DNA from: Parashewanella sp049608225
GTDB lineage: Bacteria; Pseudomonadota; Gammaproteobacteria; Enterobacterales; Shewanellaceae
NCBI GenBank assembly: GCA_049608225.1
Contig: JBMYXI010000004.1
Location: forward strand, 35,184-99,183
Direction of reading: 5' to 3'
Length of the DNA: 64,000 bases
The notes under the pieces are model-generated. The model saw only the letters and a list, made by a program, of their open reading frames with translations. It ran no database searches and was not told the DNA's origin. Below are positions 61,440-64,000 of the stretch, in pieces (positions within the stretch are counted from its first letter, which is position 1; each line of letters begins with the position of its first letter). The position numbers and the translations under genes are program-made.

Positions 61440-64000
61440 ATGCTACAAAAGTTAATTGAAATCGCTGTTGAAAAGCGGCTATTGGTGGTTCTGGCTTTAC
61501 TTTTTGCGATTGGTGGCTGTATCGCCATGCTACCCAAGTTGAATCTTGACGCTTTTCCTGATGTGACGAATGTACAAGTAACGGTTAATACCGAAGCCGA
61601 AGGCTTAGCGGCAGAGGAAGTTGAAAAACTGATCACTTACCCTGTTGAGTCAGCAATGTATGCACTGCCAGCTGTGACGGAAGTCCGTTCTTTGTCACGT
61701 ACAGGTTTATCTTTGGTGACTGTGGTTTTTAAAGAAGGTACGGATATCTACTTTGCACGCCAGCAGGTTTTTGAACAACTTCAGGCGGCAAAAGAAGCCA
61801 TTCCTGATGGTGTAGGTACACCTGAAATTGGTCCAAACACATCGGGACTTGGGCAGATTTATCAATACATATTACGATCAGAGCCTAATTCTGGCATTTC
61901 AGCCGCTGAATTAAGAAGTTTAAATGACTACTTAGTAAAGCTGATTTTAATGCCTGTTAGTGGCGTGACTGATGTTCTGTCATTTGGTGGTGAAGTTAGG
62001 CAATACCAAGTACAAGTTAATCCAAATAAGTTACGTGCTTACGGTATTACCATGAGCCAAGTGACTGAAGCATTAGAAAAAAACAATCGCAATGCTGGCG
62101 GTTGGTTTATGCCGCAAGGTCAAGAGCAACTGGTTGTAAGAGGCTATGGTTTTTTACCCGCTGGACAAGCGGGACTTGATGCGATAGCTCAAATTCCACT
62201 CATTGAAAACAAAGGCACACCGGTAAAAGTTTCCGATATCGGCAAAGTCACTTATGGTAACGAAATCCGTGTTGGTGCAGTGACCATGACTAAGCGTGAT
62301 CCCAGAGGAAATCCGCAATACATGGGAGAAGTGGTTGCCGGTGTGGTATTAAAGCGTCTAGGAGCCAATACTAAAGCTACGATTGATGATATCAAGGCTC
62401 GTGTTCCAATGATTGAGCAGGCTTTACCAAAAGGCGTCACGTTTCAGCCTTTTTATGATCAATCAGATCTAGTGGAAAAAGCAGTGACCACAGTAAAAGA
62501 TGCTTTGCTGTTAGCGTTTGTATTTATTGTGGTGATTTTAGCGTTATTCCTCGTCAATATCAGAGCGACCATGTTGGTACTGTTATCAATCCCAGTCTCA
62601 ATTGGCTTAGCGTTAATGGTGATGTCTTACTATGGCTTATCAGCCAATTTGATGTCATTAGGTGGATTAGCCGTTGCGATTGGTATGCTAGTCGATGGCT
62701 CAGTGGTAATGGTTGAGAATATTTTCAAACACCTCACTCAACACAAACAAGAGAATAAGACCTCTGTTCTACAGGTTTCTAAAGAGGTGCTCAATGCTGC
62801 AAAAGAAGTATGCAGTCCAATCTTCTTTGCAACCGCCATTATTATCGTTGTATTTGCTCCCTTGTTCGCGCTTGAAGGCGTAGAAGGAAAGCTGTTTCAG
62901 CCAATGGCGGTGAGTATTATTCTTGCGATGATTTCGGCTTTAGTGGTGGCTTTAGTTGTAGTGCCAGCGTTAGCCGTTTACTTGTTTAAATCAGGTGTAA
63001 CGTTAAAACAGTCGGTAATTTTAAAACCGCTAGAATCTGTTTACCGAAAAGTGCTGGCAGTGGTAATGGCTAAGCCAAAGACGGTAATTTTATTGGCTGT
63101 AACAGTCTTTACAATCAGTATGACGCTATTGCCTAAGTTAGGCACTGAATTCGTACCTGAGCTGGAAGAAGGAACCATTAACTTAAGGGTGACGTTAGCA
63201 CCAACAGCAAGCTTGCAGTCATCCATTGATGTGGCACCAAAAATTGAAAAGCTATTATTGGCTTTTCCTGAGGTGAATTACGCATTAAGTCGTGTTGGTG
63301 CTCCAGAGTTAGGTGGCGATCCTGAGCCTGTAAGTAACATTGAAATCTACATTGGACTAAAACCCGTTGAGCAGTGGACGAGTGCGACAAATCGTTTTGA
63401 GCTGCAACGATTGATGGAGAAAAAGCTCAGTGCATTTCCTGGCTTATTGTTTACCTTCTCACAACCGATTGCGACCCGAGTGGATGAACTTTTATCGGGT
63501 GTAAAAGCACAATTGGCAATCAAACTGTTTGGACCTGATTTGAATGTGTTGTCAAAAAAGGGTGAAGAACTAAGTGAGTTGGTAGCAAAAATTCCAGGTG
63601 CAGTTGACGTATCTTTAGAGCAAGTCAGTGGTGAAGCACAATTAGTGGTAAGACCGAACAGAGCCAAACTTGCACGTTACGGGATCAGTGTGGATGAAGT
63701 TATGTCGTTGATCAGTCAAGGTATCGGTGGTGTGAGTGCAGGGCAAGTCATTGATGGTAACGCCAGGTATGACATTAATGTGCGCTTAGCTAAGAGATTT
63801 CGTTCAAGCCCTGATGCGATTCGGAACTTGATATTAACAGGGGTCAGTGGTGCAACAGTGCGTTTAGGCGAAGTTGCCGATGTTAATGTTGAAATGGCGC
63901 CTCCTAATATCCGACGTGATGATGTGCAGCGTCGAGTAGTGGTACAAGCCAATGTGTCTGGTCGAGATATGGGTTCAGTGGTAAAAGACATTTATGCGGC
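61440..64000 (+). CDS. Heavy-metal RND efflux transporter (CzcA/CusA-like), 3' partial
   Basis: The frame from ATG 61440 is open for 853 codons to the window end. It has the HME-RND layout: first transmembrane helix EKRLLVVLALLFAIGGCIA, DAFPDVTNVQVTVNTEA, large periplasmic loops, and the helix-4 block GGLAVAIGMLVDGSVVMVEN, where Asp is the proton-relay residue. Proton-driven export of Co/Zn/Cd or Cu/Ag is likely; the metal cannot be fixed. It is the third gene of the small-protein/adaptor/pump operon and cargo of the mnmE-linked island. Confidence 0.92.
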   Translation, partial: MLQKLIEIAVEKRLLVVLALLFAIGGCIAMLPKLNLDAFPDVTNVQVTVNTEAEGLAAEEVEKLITYPVESAMYALPAVTEVRSLSRTGLSLVTVVFKEGTDIYFARQQVFEQLQAAKEAIPDGVGTPEIGPNTSGLGQIYQYILRSEPNSGISAAELRSLNDYLVKLILMPVSGVTDVLSFGGEVRQYQVQVNPNKLRAYGITMSQVTEALEKNNRNAGGWFMPQGQEQLVVRGYGFLPAGQAGLDAIAQIPLIENKGTPVKVSDIGKVTYGNEIRVGAVTMTKRDPRGNPQYMGEVVAGVVLKRLGANTKATIDDIKARVPMIEQALPKGVTFQPFYDQSDLVEKAVTTVKDALLLAFVFIVVILALFLVNIRATMLVLLSIPVSIGLALMVMSYYGLSANLMSLGGLAVAIGMLVDGSVVMVENIFKHLTQHKQENKTSVLQVSKEVLNAAKEVCSPIFFATAIIIVVFAPLFALEGVEGKLFQPMAVSIILAMISALVVALVVVPALAVYLFKSGVTLKQSVILKPLESVYRKVLAVVMAKPKTVILLAVTVFTISMTLLPKLGTEFVPELEEGTINLRVTLAPTASLQSSIDVAPKIEKLLLAFPEVNYALSRVGAPELGGDPEPVSNIEIYIGLKPVEQWTSATNRFELQRLMEKKLSAFPGLLFTFSQPIATRVDELLSGVKAQLAIKLFGPDLNVLSKKGEELSELVAKIPGAVDVSLEQVSGEAQLVVRPNRAKLARYGISVDEVMSLISQGIGGVSAGQVIDGNARYDINVRLAKRFRSSPDAIRNLILTGVSGATVRLGEVADVNVEMAPPNIRRDDVQRRVVVQANVSGRDMGSVVKDIYA

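Noticed and set aside
1..64000. CRISPR arrays, rRNA and tRNA genes
   Set aside because: I saw no regularly spaced direct repeats and no tRNA or rRNA signature sequences on either strand.

Overview
The window is about 64 kb of chromosome from a gammaproteobacterium. The protein families, their order and the moderate AT-richness fit a marine Alteromonadales-type organism (Shewanella/Colwellia relatives), but genus cannot be assigned from this sequence alone. It spans the replication-origin neighbourhood: gyrB-recF-dnaN-dnaA on the minus strand, a GATC-rich, DnaA-box-bearing intergenic region, then rpmH-rnpA-yidD-yidC-mnmE on the plus strand. Three good parS-like 16-mers (36773, 40486, 49231) mark the left flank of this origin region.

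Layout. 0-7 kb: hslR-hslO, pckA, a FliL-like gene, ubiC, yhgN (marC family), a ZIP-like membrane protein and an acyltransferase. 7-17 kb: a lipopolysaccharide/capsule region with GT25 and GT2 glycosyltransferases, a Wzi-like outer-membrane protein, a heptosyltransferase, Kdo kinase and Kdo transferase. It contains a near-perfect 0.98-kb duplication, a frameshifted GT25 gene and a truncated gene remnant. 17-22.5 kb: tetR, yaiI, an orphan membrane gene bracketed by two inverted copies of a hairpin-rich noncoding element, an orphan EGKCG-repeat precursor-like protein, and kbl-tdh-glpE. 22.5-25.4 kb: a stand-alone sctR-S-T-U operon for the inner-membrane export gate of a non-flagellar, SPI-2/Ssa-Esc-like type III secretion system. 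25.6-37 kb: hemG-trkH-yigZ-pepQ, fadBA and tusA, interrupted by two large orphan genes. 37-46.6 kb: a TolB/amidohydrolase protein, a methyltransferase, tag, glyQS and a third orphan. 46.8-57 kb: the origin cluster. 57.2-64 kb: an integrase-bearing island starting at the 3' end of mnmE and leading into a heavy-metal RND efflux operon that runs off the window.

The most interesting signal is the dispersed type III secretion theme. Besides sctRSTU, three orphan genes sit singly between housekeeping genes (pepQ/fadB, fadA/tusA, glyS/gyrB). Each carries near its N-terminus a Trp-centred motif that resembles, with varying strength, the WEK(I/M)xxFF translocation signal of Salmonella SPI-2 effectors. 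One of them also has the Cys box and His box of a eukaryotic-type ubiquitin-specific protease (C19 family). The reading is that these are effectors scattered around the origin, exported by an SPI-2-like system whose remaining parts lie outside the window. The secretion genes are firm; the effector role is inference.

Other points of interest are an HvfA-like RiPP metallophore precursor without its modifying enzymes, paired ATGGA-loop hairpin elements, a duplication that can recombine, parS sites (one centred in a 28-bp palindrome), and an island whose insertion point matches the mnmE 3'-end site used by SGI1-type elements.
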